From Nocardioides ginsengisegetis (lineage in GTDB: Bacteria; Actinomycetota; Actinomycetes; Propionibacteriales; Nocardioidaceae): 64,000 nucleotides of DNA. Positions 1-11,155 of the stretch are shown here, piece after piece (within the stretch, counting starts at the first letter, position 1; each line of letters opens with the position of its first letter). Made by a program: the position numbers and the translations under genes. A model generated the notes under the pieces. The model ran no database searches and was not told the origin of the DNA. It saw only the letters and a list, made by a program, of their open reading frames with translations. The stretch lies in the NCBI RefSeq assembly GCF_014138045.1, contig NZ_JACGXA010000001.1, forward strand, positions 2,651,001 through 2,715,000, read 5' to 3'.

Positions 1-2386
<2,386 letters not shown>

Positions 2387-2412
2387 ACGGGTCGACAACT
2401 GGTCCAGACCAT

Positions 2413-2435
2413 CCGGCCGATTCCGGATCGGCCGG
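2413..2435 (+). terminator. GC-rich hairpin after the hydrolase gene
   Basis: Perfect 9-bp stem (CCGGCCGAT with ATCGGCCGG) around the 5-nt loop TCCGG, 26 bp after the stop codon. There is no T-run, as is common in high-GC actinobacteria. It lies upstream of the TetR operator, so it would separate the hydrolase from the efflux operon. Confidence 0.45.
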
Positions 2436-2464
2436 GAATGGATCGGCGGTCCTCGGCTGTTCGC

Positions 2465-2491
2465 GATGAAACGAAACCGTTTCGTTTCATC
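2465..2491. promoter_or_regulatory. Perfect 27-bp palindromic operator before tetR-MFS
   Basis: Two 13-bp arms, GATGAAACGAAAC and its exact reverse complement, flank a single central C. The site ends 25 bp before the tetR start codon. Size, symmetry and position match operators of TetR-family repressors. The most likely ligand is the adjacent TetR protein, which would repress its own gene and the downstream transporter (inference). The arms are AT-rich compared with the surrounding sequence. Confidence 0.75.
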
Positions 2492-2516
2492 CATGTGAAC
2501 AGATCGAGGACACCGC

Positions 2517-3113
2517 ATGACCCCCAGTTCCGAGCCGGTCCTGACCCGTCCGCGGGTCGAGGGCGACCGTGAGCAGGAGATCCTCGACGCCACCCTGGAG
2601 GTCCTCGGTGACGTCGGCTACGACCGGCTAACCATGGACGCCGTCGCCACCCGCGCCAAGGCGTCCAAGGCCACGCTCTACCGCCGCTGGAACGGCAAGG
2701 TCGCCCTCGTGATCGACGCCCTGCTGTCGGTCAAGAGCACCCCCGCCGCCCCCGACACGGGCAGCCTCCGCGAGGACCTCATCCAGTCGTTCTGCGGCAT
2801 GGGCGGGCTCACCGACGAGCAGTCGGTCGGCACGTTCGCCGCGGTCATCACGGCCATCAGCCGCGACGCGGAGTTCGCCGAGGCGTTCCGCCGCGAGGTG
2901 ATCGGCCCCAAGGCCCGCGTCGCCCAGGAGATCTTCGAGCGCGCCGACGCGCGCGGCGAGATCGCCCCCGGCGTCGACCTGTCCCTGCTCGCCCCCGCCC
3001 TCGCGGGCATCGTCCTGCACCGCATGTACCTCATCGGGGAGCTCCCCGACCAAGACCTCATCACGCGGGTCATCGACCAGATCATCCTGCCCGCCGCCAC
3101 GCGCCGGCCCTGA
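2517..3113 (+). CDS. TetR/AcrR-family transcriptional regulator
   Basis: A 198-residue repressor. The N-terminal helix-turn-helix lies at about residues 20-60 (LTMDAVATRAKASKATLYRRW), the canonical TetR recognition region. The C-terminal half is the ligand-binding and dimerisation domain and resembles the TetR_C_16-like group (ending in the HRMYLIGELPDQDLITRVID region). It lies 50 bp upstream of an MFS drug exporter on the same strand, with a 27-bp palindrome in front of it. It is therefore probably the local repressor of an efflux operon that responds to a substrate of the pump. The inducing compound cannot be told from sequence. Confidence 0.92.
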   Translation: MTPSSEPVLTRPRVEGDREQEILDATLEVLGDVGYDRLTMDAVATRAKASKATLYRRWNGKVALVIDALLSVKSTPAAPDTGSLREDLIQSFCGMGGLTDEQSVGTFAAVITAISRDAEFAEAFRREVIGPKARVAQEIFERADARGEIAPGVDLSLLAPALAGIVLHRMYLIGELPDQDLITRVIDQIILPAATRRP

Positions 3114-3163
3114 CCGGCTCCCCGACGTACCTCCCGTCAACGACGACACCCGAAGGAAACCCC

Positions 3164-4804
3164 ATGGCTGACCTCCAGCAGACCGAAGTGCCGGTCGAGG
3201 CCCCCAAGGCCCATTACGGGTGGGCCCTCGTGCTCATCTCGATCGCCCAGCTGATGGTGGTGCTCGACGCCACCATCGCCAACATCGCGCTGCCGTTCAT
3301 CGGCCGCGACCTCGACATCAGCCAGGCGAACCTCTCCTGGATCGTGACCGGCTACGCCCTGGCCTTCGGCGGCCTGCTGCTGCTGGGCGGTCGCCTCGGC
3401 GACCTCTACGGCCGTCGCAAGGTCTTCATGATCGGCCTGTCGGTCTTCGCGATCGCCTCCCTGCTCGGTGGCCTCGCGACCTCCGAGCCGCTGCTCATGG
3501 GCGCGCGGGGCCTCCAGGGCTTCGGCGCCGCCCTCGCCTCCCCCGCCGCGCTCGCCCTGATCACGACGACTTTCCCGGCCGGCCCGCAGCGCAACCGCGC
3601 GTTCGCGGTGTACGCCGCGATGTCGGGTGCCGGTGCCGCCGTCGGCCTGATCCTCGGTGGCTGGCTGACCGGCCTCGACAGCGCCTTCGGCATCGAGATG
3701 AGCGGCTGGCGCCTGACCTTCCTCATCAACGTCCCGATCGGCCTGGTCGCCGCCGCTCTCGCGCCGCGTGTGCTGGCCGAGTCGGAGTCCCACCCCGGCC
3801 AGCTCGACATCCCCGGCGCCCTGACCGGCACCCTGGGCCTCCTCGGCCTCGTCTTCGGCCTCACCCGCGCCGGCCAGGCCGCGCACGGCTGGGGCGACCC
3901 GGTGACGATCGCGTCCCTCGTCGCCGGCGTGGCGCTGCTCGCGCTCTTCGCCTTCATCGAGTCGCGCGTCGAGCACCCGCTGCTGCCGGTCCGGATCTTC
4001 CAGAACCGCACCCGCGCCGCGAGCTTCATCGTGATGATGCTGGTCCCCGCCGCGATGTTCGCGATGTTCTTCTTCCTGAGCCTCTTCATCCAGCAGCTCG
4101 TCGGCTACACGCCGCTGCGGACCGGCTTCGCGTTCCTGCCGTTCTCCGTCGGCATCGTCATCGGCGCCGGCCTGTCCTCCAACCTGGTAGGCCGGATCGA
4201 CGCGCGCTTCATCGCCGGCATCGGCACGCTCATGGCCTCCGCCGCGCTGCTCGGGTTCTCCCGGCTCTCGATCGACGACTCGCCCTCTGCGGTGGTCTCG
4301 GCGATCTCCCACGGCGCCACGGCCGGCGCGGACGTGAACTACTGGACCTCGATCCTGCCGTTCATCCTGCTGATGTCGGTCGGCATGGGCCTCACGTTCG
4401 TCCCGCTGACCCTGACCGCCGTGCACCACGTGCGGGCCGAGGACTCCGGCATCGGCTCGGGCGTGCTCAACACGATGCAGCAGGTCGGCGGCGCGCTCGG
4501 CCTCGCGACGCTGAGCACCGTCTCGCTGCACTTCGTGAACAACCGCGCCGACACGATCGCCCCGGCCCTCCTCAAGGCCACGCAGGACGCGGGCATCGAC
4601 CCGAGCGCACCGATCCCGGGCTCGTCGCTGACGTTCATCCAGGCGGCCGGTTTCCAGTCGACCTTCACCGAGGGCGCGACCCACGCGTTCCTCACCGGGT
4701 CGGTCATGATCCTGCTCGCCTCGCTCGTCGTGTGGACCTTCCTGACGGTCAAGCACGAGGAGCTGGCCACGGACGGCCCCGAGGGCGGCGTCCACGTCGG
4801 CTGA
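3164..4804 (+). CDS. DHA2-family MFS drug:H+ antiporter (14 TM)
   Basis: A 546-residue EmrB/QacA-type multidrug exporter in the cytoplasmic membrane. It has motif D1 in the first helix (LDATIANIALP, residues 34-44), motif A after helix 2 (LGGRLGDLYGRRKVF, about 74-88), and the hydrophobic periodicity of about 14 membrane spans. A loop of about 35 residues rich in Ser, Ala and Pro lies before the last spans. The start ATG has the purine-rich sequence GAAGGAAA in front. It is transcribed with the upstream tetR and ends in a strong bidirectional hairpin. Substrates are unknown; the family exports dyes, antibiotics and other amphiphiles. Confidence 0.95.
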   Translation: MADLQQTEVPVEAPKAHYGWALVLISIAQLMVVLDATIANIALPFIGRDLDISQANLSWIVTGYALAFGGLLLLGGRLGDLYGRRKVFMIGLSVFAIASLLGGLATSEPLLMGARGLQGFGAALASPAALALITTTFPAGPQRNRAFAVYAAMSGAGAAVGLILGGWLTGLDSAFGIEMSGWRLTFLINVPIGLVAAALAPRVLAESESHPGQLDIPGALTGTLGLLGLVFGLTRAGQAAHGWGDPVTIASLVAGVALLALFAFIESRVEHPLLPVRIFQNRTRAASFIVMMLVPAAMFAMFFFLSLFIQQLVGYTPLRTGFAFLPFSVGIVIGAGLSSNLVGRIDARFIAGIGTLMASAALLGFSRLSIDDSPSAVVSAISHGATAGADVNYWTSILPFILLMSVGMGLTFVPLTLTAVHHVRAEDSGIGSGVLNTMQQVGGALGLATLSTVSLHFVNNRADTIAPALLKATQDAGIDPSAPIPGSSLTFIQAAGFQSTFTEGATHAFLTGSVMILLASLVVWTFLTVKHEELATDGPEGGVHVG

Positions 4805-4820
4805 CCCCGTCCCACCCGCG

Positions 4821-4850
4821 CCGACCCGTCGTCAGCTGACGACGGGTCGG
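4821..4850. terminator. Bidirectional terminator, perfect 30-bp palindrome
   Basis: Fifteen-bp arms (CCGACCCGTCGTCAG and its exact complement) meet without a spacer, giving a stem of about 13 bp with a 4-nt loop on either strand. On the plus strand it is followed by TGTCATTT. It sits between the convergent MFS gene (ends 4804) and lipoprotein gene (ends 4858), so it probably stops both. Confidence 0.75.
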
Positions 4851-4857
4851 TGTCATT

Positions 4858-5967
4858 TCATCGTCCCTCGGCCTGCGCCTGCGCCAGGTCGAACTCGACG
4901 ACCTCCTTGTCGCACCGCAGGCCCAGGTTGCGGTCGCCCAGGAAGCCCTTGACGAGGTACCACTCGGCGACGACCTCCACCGCGTCCTGCGCCTCGGGCA
5001 CGTCGAAGCCGCTGAACCGTACGCCGACGTACTCCCCCTCGCGGCGCTGCAGCATCCACACCTGGCCGTCCGGTCCGGGCTGCCACAGCAGGTAGCGCGG
5101 CCAGCGGGCGCCCGGGAACCGGGCGCAGTGGTCGTAGGCCTGCGTGTGGCAGGCCTCCGCCGCCACCCAGGTCGGGCCGCTGATCGAGGCCAGCACGTCG
5201 ATGTCGGCGGCCGGGACGTCCAGCTCGCGGAGGCGGTGGATGCGTCCGCCGACCGCGCCCGGTCCCCACGACGCCTTCAGCGGGGAGCTCCCCTGGTCGG
5301 TGAAGCCGGCGTAGCCACCCCGCCGCAGGAGGTAGGCGTTGACGAGGGAGCTGTCGGTCGACGCCTCGCGGTCGTAGGCGTGCGGGTCCGGCTCCTGACC
5401 GCCCCACGCCTCGAGGTCGTCACCGGCGTCCACGACGTCCTGCGTCGTGCTCAGGTGAAGCCGGTCGTCCCGCGCGATCGCCTCCAGGTCCTCGACGGGG
5501 ACCTGCAGGTCGAGGTCACGCGGGTCGCCGGTGATGTCCGGACCGGACGAGAGCACCATGACGTCCTCGCGGGGCCCCTGCAGGATCACCGCGACGCTTC
5601 CCGGGTCCTCCTCCGGGACGACCTCGCCCCACCTCAGGTGGACCCCGTCGCCCAGGTCGACGCAGTGGAACGCCTCGGCGCAGGGGTCCCGGTCGAGATG
5701 CGGCTGGAGGGTGACCCGGACCAGGTCGCCGTCCTCGCTCGGCTCCGAGCCGTAGCGGATGTCGGCGCCCAGCAGGCCTTGCGGGCTGCTGCGGTCGGTG
5801 TAGGTCGCCTGGAGGTGGTCGACGTCCACGTCGAGGTGGTCGAGCGCGACGGCGGCGATCGCCGCCTGCGTGATCGGGACGTCGCCGCCCTCGTCGGGCG
5901 ACGCGCCGGTCCGGGAGCCGCAGCCGGCGAGCAGCACCAGCACGACCAGGATCGAGATGCGTGGCAC
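4858..5967 (-). CDS. Putative secreted lipoprotein, function unknown
   Basis: A 369-residue protein that starts at a GTG (5967) with a short hydrophobic signal peptide and a clear lipobox (LLAGC, Cys at about residue 16), so it should be lipid-anchored on the outer face of the membrane. The mature part is acidic, contains six to eight scattered cysteines (for example CAEAFHC and CHTQAYDHC) that could form disulfides, and shows no motif I recognise. It begins 16 bp after the metE-like stop codon in the same direction, so it is the last gene of the nifS-mnmA-metE-like operon. Nothing ties it functionally to that pathway. Confidence 0.75.
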   Translation of the reverse strand: MPRISILVVLVLLAGCGSRTGASPDEGGDVPITQAAIAAVALDHLDVDVDHLQATYTDRSSPQGLLGADIRYGSEPSEDGDLVRVTLQPHLDRDPCAEAFHCVDLGDGVHLRWGEVVPEEDPGSVAVILQGPREDVMVLSSGPDITGDPRDLDLQVPVEDLEAIARDDRLHLSTTQDVVDAGDDLEAWGGQEPDPHAYDREASTDSSLVNAYLLRRGGYAGFTDQGSSPLKASWGPGAVGGRIHRLRELDVPAADIDVLASISGPTWVAAEACHTQAYDHCARFPGARWPRYLLWQPGPDGQVWMLQRREGEYVGVRFSGFDVPEAQDAVEVVAEWYLVKGFLGDRNLGLRCDKEVVEFDLAQAQAEGR

Positions 5968-5983
5968 GGCGGCTCCCCCGGGA

Positions 5984-6985
5984 TCAGTCGGTCAGGTTGC
6001 CCGCGGTCGTGCGCAGCAGCGGCAGGACGCGGCGGGTCCAGGTGTACGACGCACCGGCAAGGCCGCAGGTTGGGCTGATCGCGAGCCCGGCGCCGATCGT
6101 TGCCGGATCGAGACCGAGCATGTCCAGCCACCGCAGCACCGACTCGGTGAGCTGGGTGTCGGTGGGCTGCCTGGCCGGGTCGGTCGACGGCGCGACGCCC
6201 AGCACGACGGTCTCGCCCTTCTCCAGGGCCTCGGCGAGCTGGTCGTGGCCCGCCGCCCCGACCTGGGACAGGTCCACGGACAGCCCCCGCGCGCCGGCGC
6301 CACGCGCCAGCCCCAGCGGCGCGTCGGCGGAGCAGGAGTGCAGCCACGGCTCGGCGCCCTCGTCGGTGATCGCCTCGAAGACCCACGCCAGCGCGGCGGA
6401 GGCCTCGGGCGGGTGCACCGTGCGGTGCCGTCCCCAGCCGGACGCGGTCGGGATCTTCCCGGCCAGGACCGTGGCCAGCGCCGGCTCGTCGACCTGCACG
6501 ACCAGGCGGTCCACGCCGGGCAGCCGGCGGCGTACGTCGCGAACGTGGTCGCGCACGCCCTCGGCCAGCGCCTGGGCCAGGTCGCGCCGGGCGCCGTGGT
6601 CGGCGAGCACCTTGTCGCCGCGCGGCCGCTCGACGGTGGCGGCGAGGGTCCACGGCCCCGCCACCTGGATCTTGAAGGAGCCGGTGTATCCCTCGGCCTG
6701 CTCCTCGAGGTGGTCGAGGTCCTGGCCCAGCAGGCTGCGGGCGCGACGGTGGTCGACGCCCGGGCCGTCCGTCCCGGTGAGCCGCCAACCGGCGGGCTGG
6801 AGGTCCGCGCCGAGGTCGCTGAGCACCGCGAGGCCGCGGCCCGTCATCGACGCGGTGGCGCCGCGACCGGGCACCTCGGGCAGGTGCGGCAGGTCCGGGA
6901 GCTCCTCGAGGACGAGTCGCACGGCGGTGCCGAAGGCGTCCTGGTCCTCGCCGGGCATCGATCCGACGCCGGTGGCCACCGTCAT
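5984..6985 (-). CDS. MetE-like (B12-independent methionine synthase C-domain) protein
   Basis: A 333-residue protein related to the C-terminal catalytic barrel of cobalamin-independent methionine synthase. It has the start motif TGVGSMPG, the [19 protein letters not shown] segment, QVDEPAL, an HSCSAD segment at the zinc-site region, and a late [10 protein letters not shown] segment. It is far shorter than full MetE (about 750 residues) and lacks the N-terminal folate-binding half. Whether it makes methionine is therefore uncertain; archaeal-type short MetE proteins and uncharacterised actinobacterial homologues share this form. The ATG overlaps the mnmA stop codon by 4 bp (ATGA), indicating translational coupling with the tRNA-thiolation gene. 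Confidence 0.85.
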   Translation of the reverse strand: MTVATGVGSMPGEDQDAFGTAVRLVLEELPDLPHLPEVPGRGATASMTGRGLAVLSDLGADLQPAGWRLTGTDGPGVDHRRARSLLGQDLDHLEEQAEGYTGSFKIQVAGPWTLAATVERPRGDKVLADHGARRDLAQALAEGVRDHVRDVRRRLPGVDRLVVQVDEPALATVLAGKIPTASGWGRHRTVHPPEASAALAWVFEAITDEGAEPWLHSCSADAPLGLARGAGARGLSVDLSQVGAAGHDQLAEALEKGETVVLGVAPSTDPARQPTDTQLTESVLRWLDMLGLDPATIGAGLAISPTCGLAGASYTWTRRVLPLLRTTAGNLTD

Positions 6986-8088
6986 GTGTGGACCCGCTGG
7001 GTCGCGGCGATCGTGGCCGAGCCGACGACCCGGCTGCCGTCGTAGAAGACCGCGGCCTGGCCCGGGGCGATGCCGTGGGCGGGGTCGAGCAGCTCGATGG
7101 CGACACCGTCGTCGCGGACCGTCACGACCGCGCGGTGCTCGTCGCCGTGCGCACGGAGCTGGACGGTGACGTCGGGGCCCTCGAGCACCTCCGGGACGGT
7201 GCCGCACCAGCGCGGCTTGATGCCGGTCAGCCGGTCGACGGCCAGCCGCTCGCGCGGGCCGACGGTGACGGTGCCGCTGACCGGCTCGATGTCGAGGACG
7301 AAGCGCGGCTTGCCGTCGGGCGCCGGGGTGCCGATGCGCAGGCCCTTGCGCTGGCCGATCGTGAACCCGACCGTGCCCTCGTGCTGTCCGAGCACCTCGC
7401 CGGTCGCGTCGTCGACGATGTCGCCGCCGTGGTTGGTGGCGCGGTCGCCGAGCTTCTCGCGCAGCCAGCCGGCGTTGTCGCCGTCGGCGACGAAGCAGAT
7501 GTCGTGGCTGTCCGGCTTGTCGGCCACCAGCAGACCCCGCGCGGCCGCCTCGGCCCGGACGGCGGTCTTGTTGGTGTCGCCGAGCGGGAACAGTGAGTGG
7601 GCCAGCTGGGACTGGTCCAGCACGCCGAGCACGTAGGACTGGTCCTTGCCGTGGTCGACCGCCCGGTGCATCTCGATCAGCCCGTCCGCGCCGGAGCGCA
7701 GCTGGGCGTAGTGGCCCGTGGCGACGGCGTCGAAGCCCAGCCCGAGGGCCCGGTCGAGCACCGCGGCGAACTTGATCTTCTCGTTGCAGCGCAGGCACGG
7801 GTTGGGCGTGCGGCCGGCGGCGTACTCGTCCATGAAGTCCTCGACCACGTCCGCGTGGAAGCGGTCGGAGAGGTCCCAGACGTAGAAGGGGATGCCGATC
7901 ACGTCGGCCGCGCGGCGCGCGTCGTTGCTGTCCTCGATGGTGCAGCAGCCGCGGGCGCCGGAGCGGTACGACGCGGGGTTGCGCGAGAGCGCGAGGTGGA
8001 TGCCGGTGACGTCGTGGCCGGCCTCGGCGGCGCGCGCGGCGGCGACGGCCGAGTCGACGCCCCCGGACATGGCGGCGAGGACCTTCAT
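6982..8088 (-). CDS. mnmA: tRNA-specific 2-thiouridylase MnmA
   Basis: Inserts sulfur at U34 of the Lys, Glu and Gln tRNAs using ATP and persulfide sulfur from a cysteine desulfurase. The 368-residue protein has the PP-loop SGGVDS (residues 8-13) for ATP binding, the catalytic cysteine region [12 protein letters not shown] (Cys101), and the second reactive cysteine in DSHDICFV (Cys198). The spacing of the two cysteines is normal. It starts 7 bp after the stop of the nifS-like gene, its expected sulfur donor, and overlaps the metE-like gene at its end. This is a single leftward operon. Confidence 0.97.
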   Translation of the reverse strand: MKVLAAMSGGVDSAVAAARAAEAGHDVTGIHLALSRNPASYRSGARGCCTIEDSNDARRAADVIGIPFYVWDLSDRFHADVVEDFMDEYAAGRTPNPCLRCNEKIKFAAVLDRALGLGFDAVATGHYAQLRSGADGLIEMHRAVDHGKDQSYVLGVLDQSQLAHSLFPLGDTNKTAVRAEAAARGLLVADKPDSHDICFVADGDNAGWLREKLGDRATNHGGDIVDDATGEVLGQHEGTVGFTIGQRKGLRIGTPAPDGKPRFVLDIEPVSGTVTVGPRERLAVDRLTGIKPRWCGTVPEVLEGPDVTVQLRAHGDEHRAVVTVRDDGVAIELLDPAHGIAPGQAAVFYDGSRVVGSATIAATQRVHT

Positions 8089-8095
8089 CGGGTGA

Positions 8096-9295
8096 TCACC
8101 GCCGCGAGGCCCGGGCCCGCTCGACGACGGGTCCGATCGCGTCGACGAGCGCGTCGACGTCGGCCCGGGTGGAGGTGTGGCCGAGCGAGAAGCGCAGCGA
8201 GTGCCTGGCGGCCTCGTCGGTGCACCCCATCGCGAGCAGGACGTGCGAGGGCTGCGGGACGCCGGCCGAGCAGGCCGACCCCGTGGAGCACTCGATGCCG
8301 CGGGCGTCGAGCAGCATCAGCAGCGAGTCGCCCTCGCAGTCGGGGAAGCCGAGGTGGGCGTTGCCGGGCAGGCGCCGATCGCCGAGCGGCGCGCCGTGCA
8401 GGTGGGCGTCGGGGACGGCCGCGATGACCCGGGCCACGAGGTCGTCGCGGAGCGCCCGGACCCGGACCGCGTGGTCGGCCTGCTGCTTGACGCTCAGCTC
8501 GACGGCAGTCGCGAAGCCGGCGATCGCGGGGGTGTCGATGGTGCCGCTGCGGATGTTGCGCTCCTGGCCGCCGCCGTGGACGAGGGCGGTCACGTCCACC
8601 TCACGGCGTACGACGAGCGCGCCGACGCCGTAGGGCCCGCCGACCTTGTGGCCGGTGAGCGTGAGCGCGTCGACGCCGGAGGCCGCGAAGTCGACCGGCA
8701 CCTGGCCGACGGCCTGCACGGCGTCGGTGTGGACCGGGATGCCGTGCTCGGCGGCGAGGGCCACGACCTCGTCGAGGGGCTGGAGTGTGCCGACCTCGTT
8801 GTTGGCCCACATCACCGAGATGAGGGCCACCGAGCCCGGGTCACGCTCGATGCTGGCGCGGAGCGCGTCGACGTCGAGGCGGGCCTGCTGGTCGACCGGC
8901 AGGAGCTCGACGTCGGCGCCCTCGCGCTCGCCGAGCCAGTGCAGCGGGTCGAGGACGGCGTGGTGCTCGACGGCGGTGGTCAGGATGCGGGTGCGGGCCG
9001 GGTCGGCGGCGCGCCGGGCCCAGAAGACGCCCTTGAGGGCGAGGTTGTCGGCCTCGGTGCCGCCCGAGGTGAACACGACCTCGCCGGGCCGGCAGTTGAG
9101 GGCCTGGGCGATCGTCTCGCGCGACTCCTCCACGACCCTGCGGGCCTGTCGGCCGGAGGCGTGCAGCGAGCTCGCGTTGCCGACGTCGAGCAGGTGCGCG
9201 GTCATCGCCTCCACGGCCGAGGGCAGCATCGGCGTGGTGGCGGCGTGGTCGAGGTAGACCGTGCGCGGCCGGGTCGTGGGGGTCGGGGAGCTCAT
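8096..9295 (-). CDS. Cysteine desulfurase (NifS/IscS family)
   Basis: A 399-residue PLP enzyme that takes sulfur from L-cysteine and passes it on as a persulfide. The PLP lysine lies in [11 protein letters not shown] (Lys217), and the active-site cysteine in the short loop [11 protein letters not shown] (Cys342), which places it among IscS/NifS (group I) rather than SufS enzymes. HAATTP near residue 18 and SGGTEADN near 77 are also typical. The first gene of the operon with mnmA 7 bp downstream, it most likely feeds tRNA thiolation and general Fe-S needs. Confidence 0.95.
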   Translation of the reverse strand: MSSPTPTTRPRTVYLDHAATTPMLPSAVEAMTAHLLDVGNASSLHASGRQARRVVEESRETIAQALNCRPGEVVFTSGGTEADNLALKGVFWARRAADPARTRILTTAVEHHAVLDPLHWLGEREGADVELLPVDQQARLDVDALRASIERDPGSVALISVMWANNEVGTLQPLDEVVALAAEHGIPVHTDAVQAVGQVPVDFAASGVDALTLTGHKVGGPYGVGALVVRREVDVTALVHGGGQERNIRSGTIDTPAIAGFATAVELSVKQQADHAVRVRALRDDLVARVIAAVPDAHLHGAPLGDRRLPGNAHLGFPDCEGDSLLMLLDARGIECSTGSACSAGVPQPSHVLLAMGCTDEAARHSLRFSLGHTSTRADVDALVDAIGPVVERARASRR

Positions 9296-9357
9296 GGCGT
9301 GGTCCAGCGTACGGCGGTCACCACGCCGCGCCCCACTCCCGGTCCATCAGCCGTCCA

Positions 9358-10011
9358 TCACCCGTCCATCCACGCCAGCCACGGGTGGTCCGGGTGCAGC
9401 CGGCCCACGGCCTCGCGCAGCCAGGCGCGCGCCTCCGGGGCGAGCAGCGGCCACGTCACCTCGAGGTCGCGACGGTCCTTGGCACGTTGCAGTCGGGCCT
9501 TGTACATCAGCGCGATCTCGGGGTTGAGGTAGCGGATCCCGTCCGCCGCGACGTGGGTCGCCTCCTCGACCGGGAGGACGTGGCCGGGCAGCTTCTTGTT
9601 GGTCCAGAGTCCGTCGCGGTCGGGGGTGACGGGCAGGTCCATCACCCACGGGGACGTGGCGTCGCGCCGCACCCAGACCTGGCTCTCGGGGTCCATCAGG
9701 TCCGGCCAGCGGTCGGTGAGCGGGCGGAGCGCACCGTCGGCGATGTTCCACAGCTGCCAGCGGTCACCGACGTGCTCGCGGAGGGCGGCGACGTCGCGGA
9801 CCAGGATCGAGACGTCGACGTCCTCGTGCTCGCGCGGTGCGCCGGTGAAGGCCTCGATCGACCAGCCGCCGACGATCCACCACGGACGGTCGAAGCCGTC
9901 GAAGAACTCCGCGACGCCGGCAGGGTCCAGGCAGTCCCACGGACCGTAGAGCCGCTCCCAGTAGTCGTCCTCGGCTCGTTCCTCGGGCGTCTGGGGCATC
10001 GGCTCGCGCAT
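9358..10011 (-). CDS. Nucleotidyltransferase-fold protein (aminoglycoside-adenylyltransferase-like)
   Basis: A 217-residue protein with the polymerase-beta-like nucleotidyltransferase signature WWIVGGWSIEAFTG followed by the metal-binding acidic pair in EHEDVDVSI. These are shared with ANT(2'')/LinB-like antibiotic adenylyltransferases and many uncharacterised relatives. A later lysine-rich segment (MYKARLQRAKDRRDLE) matches the C-terminal helices of that group. Substrate and resistance role cannot be inferred. The start may be ATG 10011 or the second Met at 9999. It lies 21 bp after proB on the same strand. Confidence 0.75.
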   Translation of the reverse strand: MREPMPQTPEERAEDDYWERLYGPWDCLDPAGVAEFFDGFDRPWWIVGGWSIEAFTGAPREHEDVDVSILVRDVAALREHVGDRWQLWNIADGALRPLTDRWPDLMDPESQVWVRRDATSPWVMDLPVTPDRDGLWTNKKLPGHVLPVEEATHVAADGIRYLNPEIALMYKARLQRAKDRRDLEVTWPLLAPEARAWLREAVGRLHPDHPWLAWMDG

Positions 10012-10032
10012 GGGGCGAGGCTAGAGGAGGCC

Positions 10033-11148
10033 CTAGAGCAGCACGAGGTCGTCGCGGTGGACGACCTCGCGTTCGTACGCCGCGCCGAGCTCGCGCTTGA
10101 GGTCGTGGGAGGACCGGCCGAGCAGGCTGGGCACCTCCTCGGCGTCGAAGTTCACCAGACCGCGCGCGAAGGCGACGCCGTCGGGGCCGCACAGGTCGAC
10201 GGGGTCGCCGGCGACGAACTGGCCGGTCGCGCCGGTGATGCCCGCTGCGAGCAGCGACGCGCGCCGCTCCGCGACCGCCCGGACGGCGCCGGGGTCGAGC
10301 AGCAGCCGACCCTTGGGCTCGGTGGCGTGGGCCAGCCACAGCAGGCGGGTGGGGCGCCGGCGGCCGGTGGGGTGGAACAGGGTCCCGACCCGCTCGCCCG
10401 CGAGGGCCGCGGCGGCCTGGTCGGCGGCGGTCAGCACGACCGGGATGCCGGCACCGGTCGCGATCCGGGCCGCCTCGACCTTGGTCTGCATGCCACCCGT
10501 GCCGACGCCCGCGGCGCCGGTGCTGCCGATGCGCACGGCGGCGAGGTCGGTGTCGGCGAGCACGTCGCCGAGCAGGGTGCTGGCGGGGTCGGCCGGGTCC
10601 GCGTCGTACAGGCCGTCGACGTCGCTGAGCAGGACGAGCAGGTCGGCGTGCACGAGGTGGGCGACGAGGGCCGCCAGGCGGTCGTTGTCGCCGAACCGGA
10701 TCTCGCTGGTGGCGACGGTGTCGTTCTCGTTGACGATCGGCAGCACGCCGAGCTCGAGGAGCTTGGCGAAGGTCTGGTAGGCGTTGCGGTAGTGCGCGCG
10801 CCGGGTCACGTCGTCGACGGTGAGCAGGACCTGGCCCGCGATGACGCCGTGGCGGGCGAGCTCCTCGGTGTAGCGGTGGACCAGCAGCCCCTGGCCGACG
10901 GATGCCGCGGCCTGCTGGGCCGGCAGGCCCTTGGGGCGACGCTTCAGGCCGAGCGGGGCGAGCCCGGCGGCGATCGCGCCGGAGGAGACCAGCACGACCT
11001 CGACGCCGCGCTGTCGCAGCTCGGCGAGGACGTCGACGAGCCTCTGGACGCGCGCGGGATCGATGCCGCCGGACGCCGTGGTCAGCGAGGAGGACCCCAC
11101 CTTGACCACGACGCGACGGGCGTCGGTCACCTGCGCGCGCACGCTCAC
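10033..11148 (-). CDS. proB: Glutamate 5-kinase ProB
   Basis: Phosphorylates L-glutamate in the first step of proline synthesis. The 371-residue protein carries the amino-acid-kinase fold (VVVKVGSSSLT, VLVSSGAIAAG, the NENDTVA motif) followed by a C-terminal PUA domain (from about residue 280, GRLLLDPGAVRAVAERRASLLAAG). The chosen start is GTG 11148 (VSVRAQVTDARR), 7 bp after the obg stop; GTG codons at 11142 and 11130 are alternatives. It belongs to the rplU-rpmA-obg-proB block that is conserved in actinobacteria. proA is not in this window. Confidence 0.96.
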   Translation of the reverse strand: MSVRAQVTDARRVVVKVGSSSLTTASGGIDPARVQRLVDVLAELRQRGVEVVLVSSGAIAAGLAPLGLKRRPKGLPAQQAAASVGQGLLVHRYTEELARHGVIAGQVLLTVDDVTRRAHYRNAYQTFAKLLELGVLPIVNENDTVATSEIRFGDNDRLAALVAHLVHADLLVLLSDVDGLYDADPADPASTLLGDVLADTDLAAVRIGSTGAAGVGTGGMQTKVEAARIATGAGIPVVLTAADQAAAALAGERVGTLFHPTGRRRPTRLLWLAHATEPKGRLLLDPGAVRAVAERRASLLAAGITGATGQFVAGDPVDLCGPDGVAFARGLVNFDAEEVPSLLGRSSHDLKRELGAAYEREVVHRDDLVLL

Positions 11149-11155
11149 CGGCCGG

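Noticed and set aside
3137..4795. 550-codon minus-strand frame opposite the MFS gene
   Set aside because: Product rich in Arg, Glu, Asp and Gly without motifs; a shadow of the third-position GC of the exporter gene.
9358..10011. Aminoglycoside-resistance gene
   Set aside because: Only the general nucleotidyltransferase motifs are present. A resistance role would need closer sequence similarity than can be judged here.
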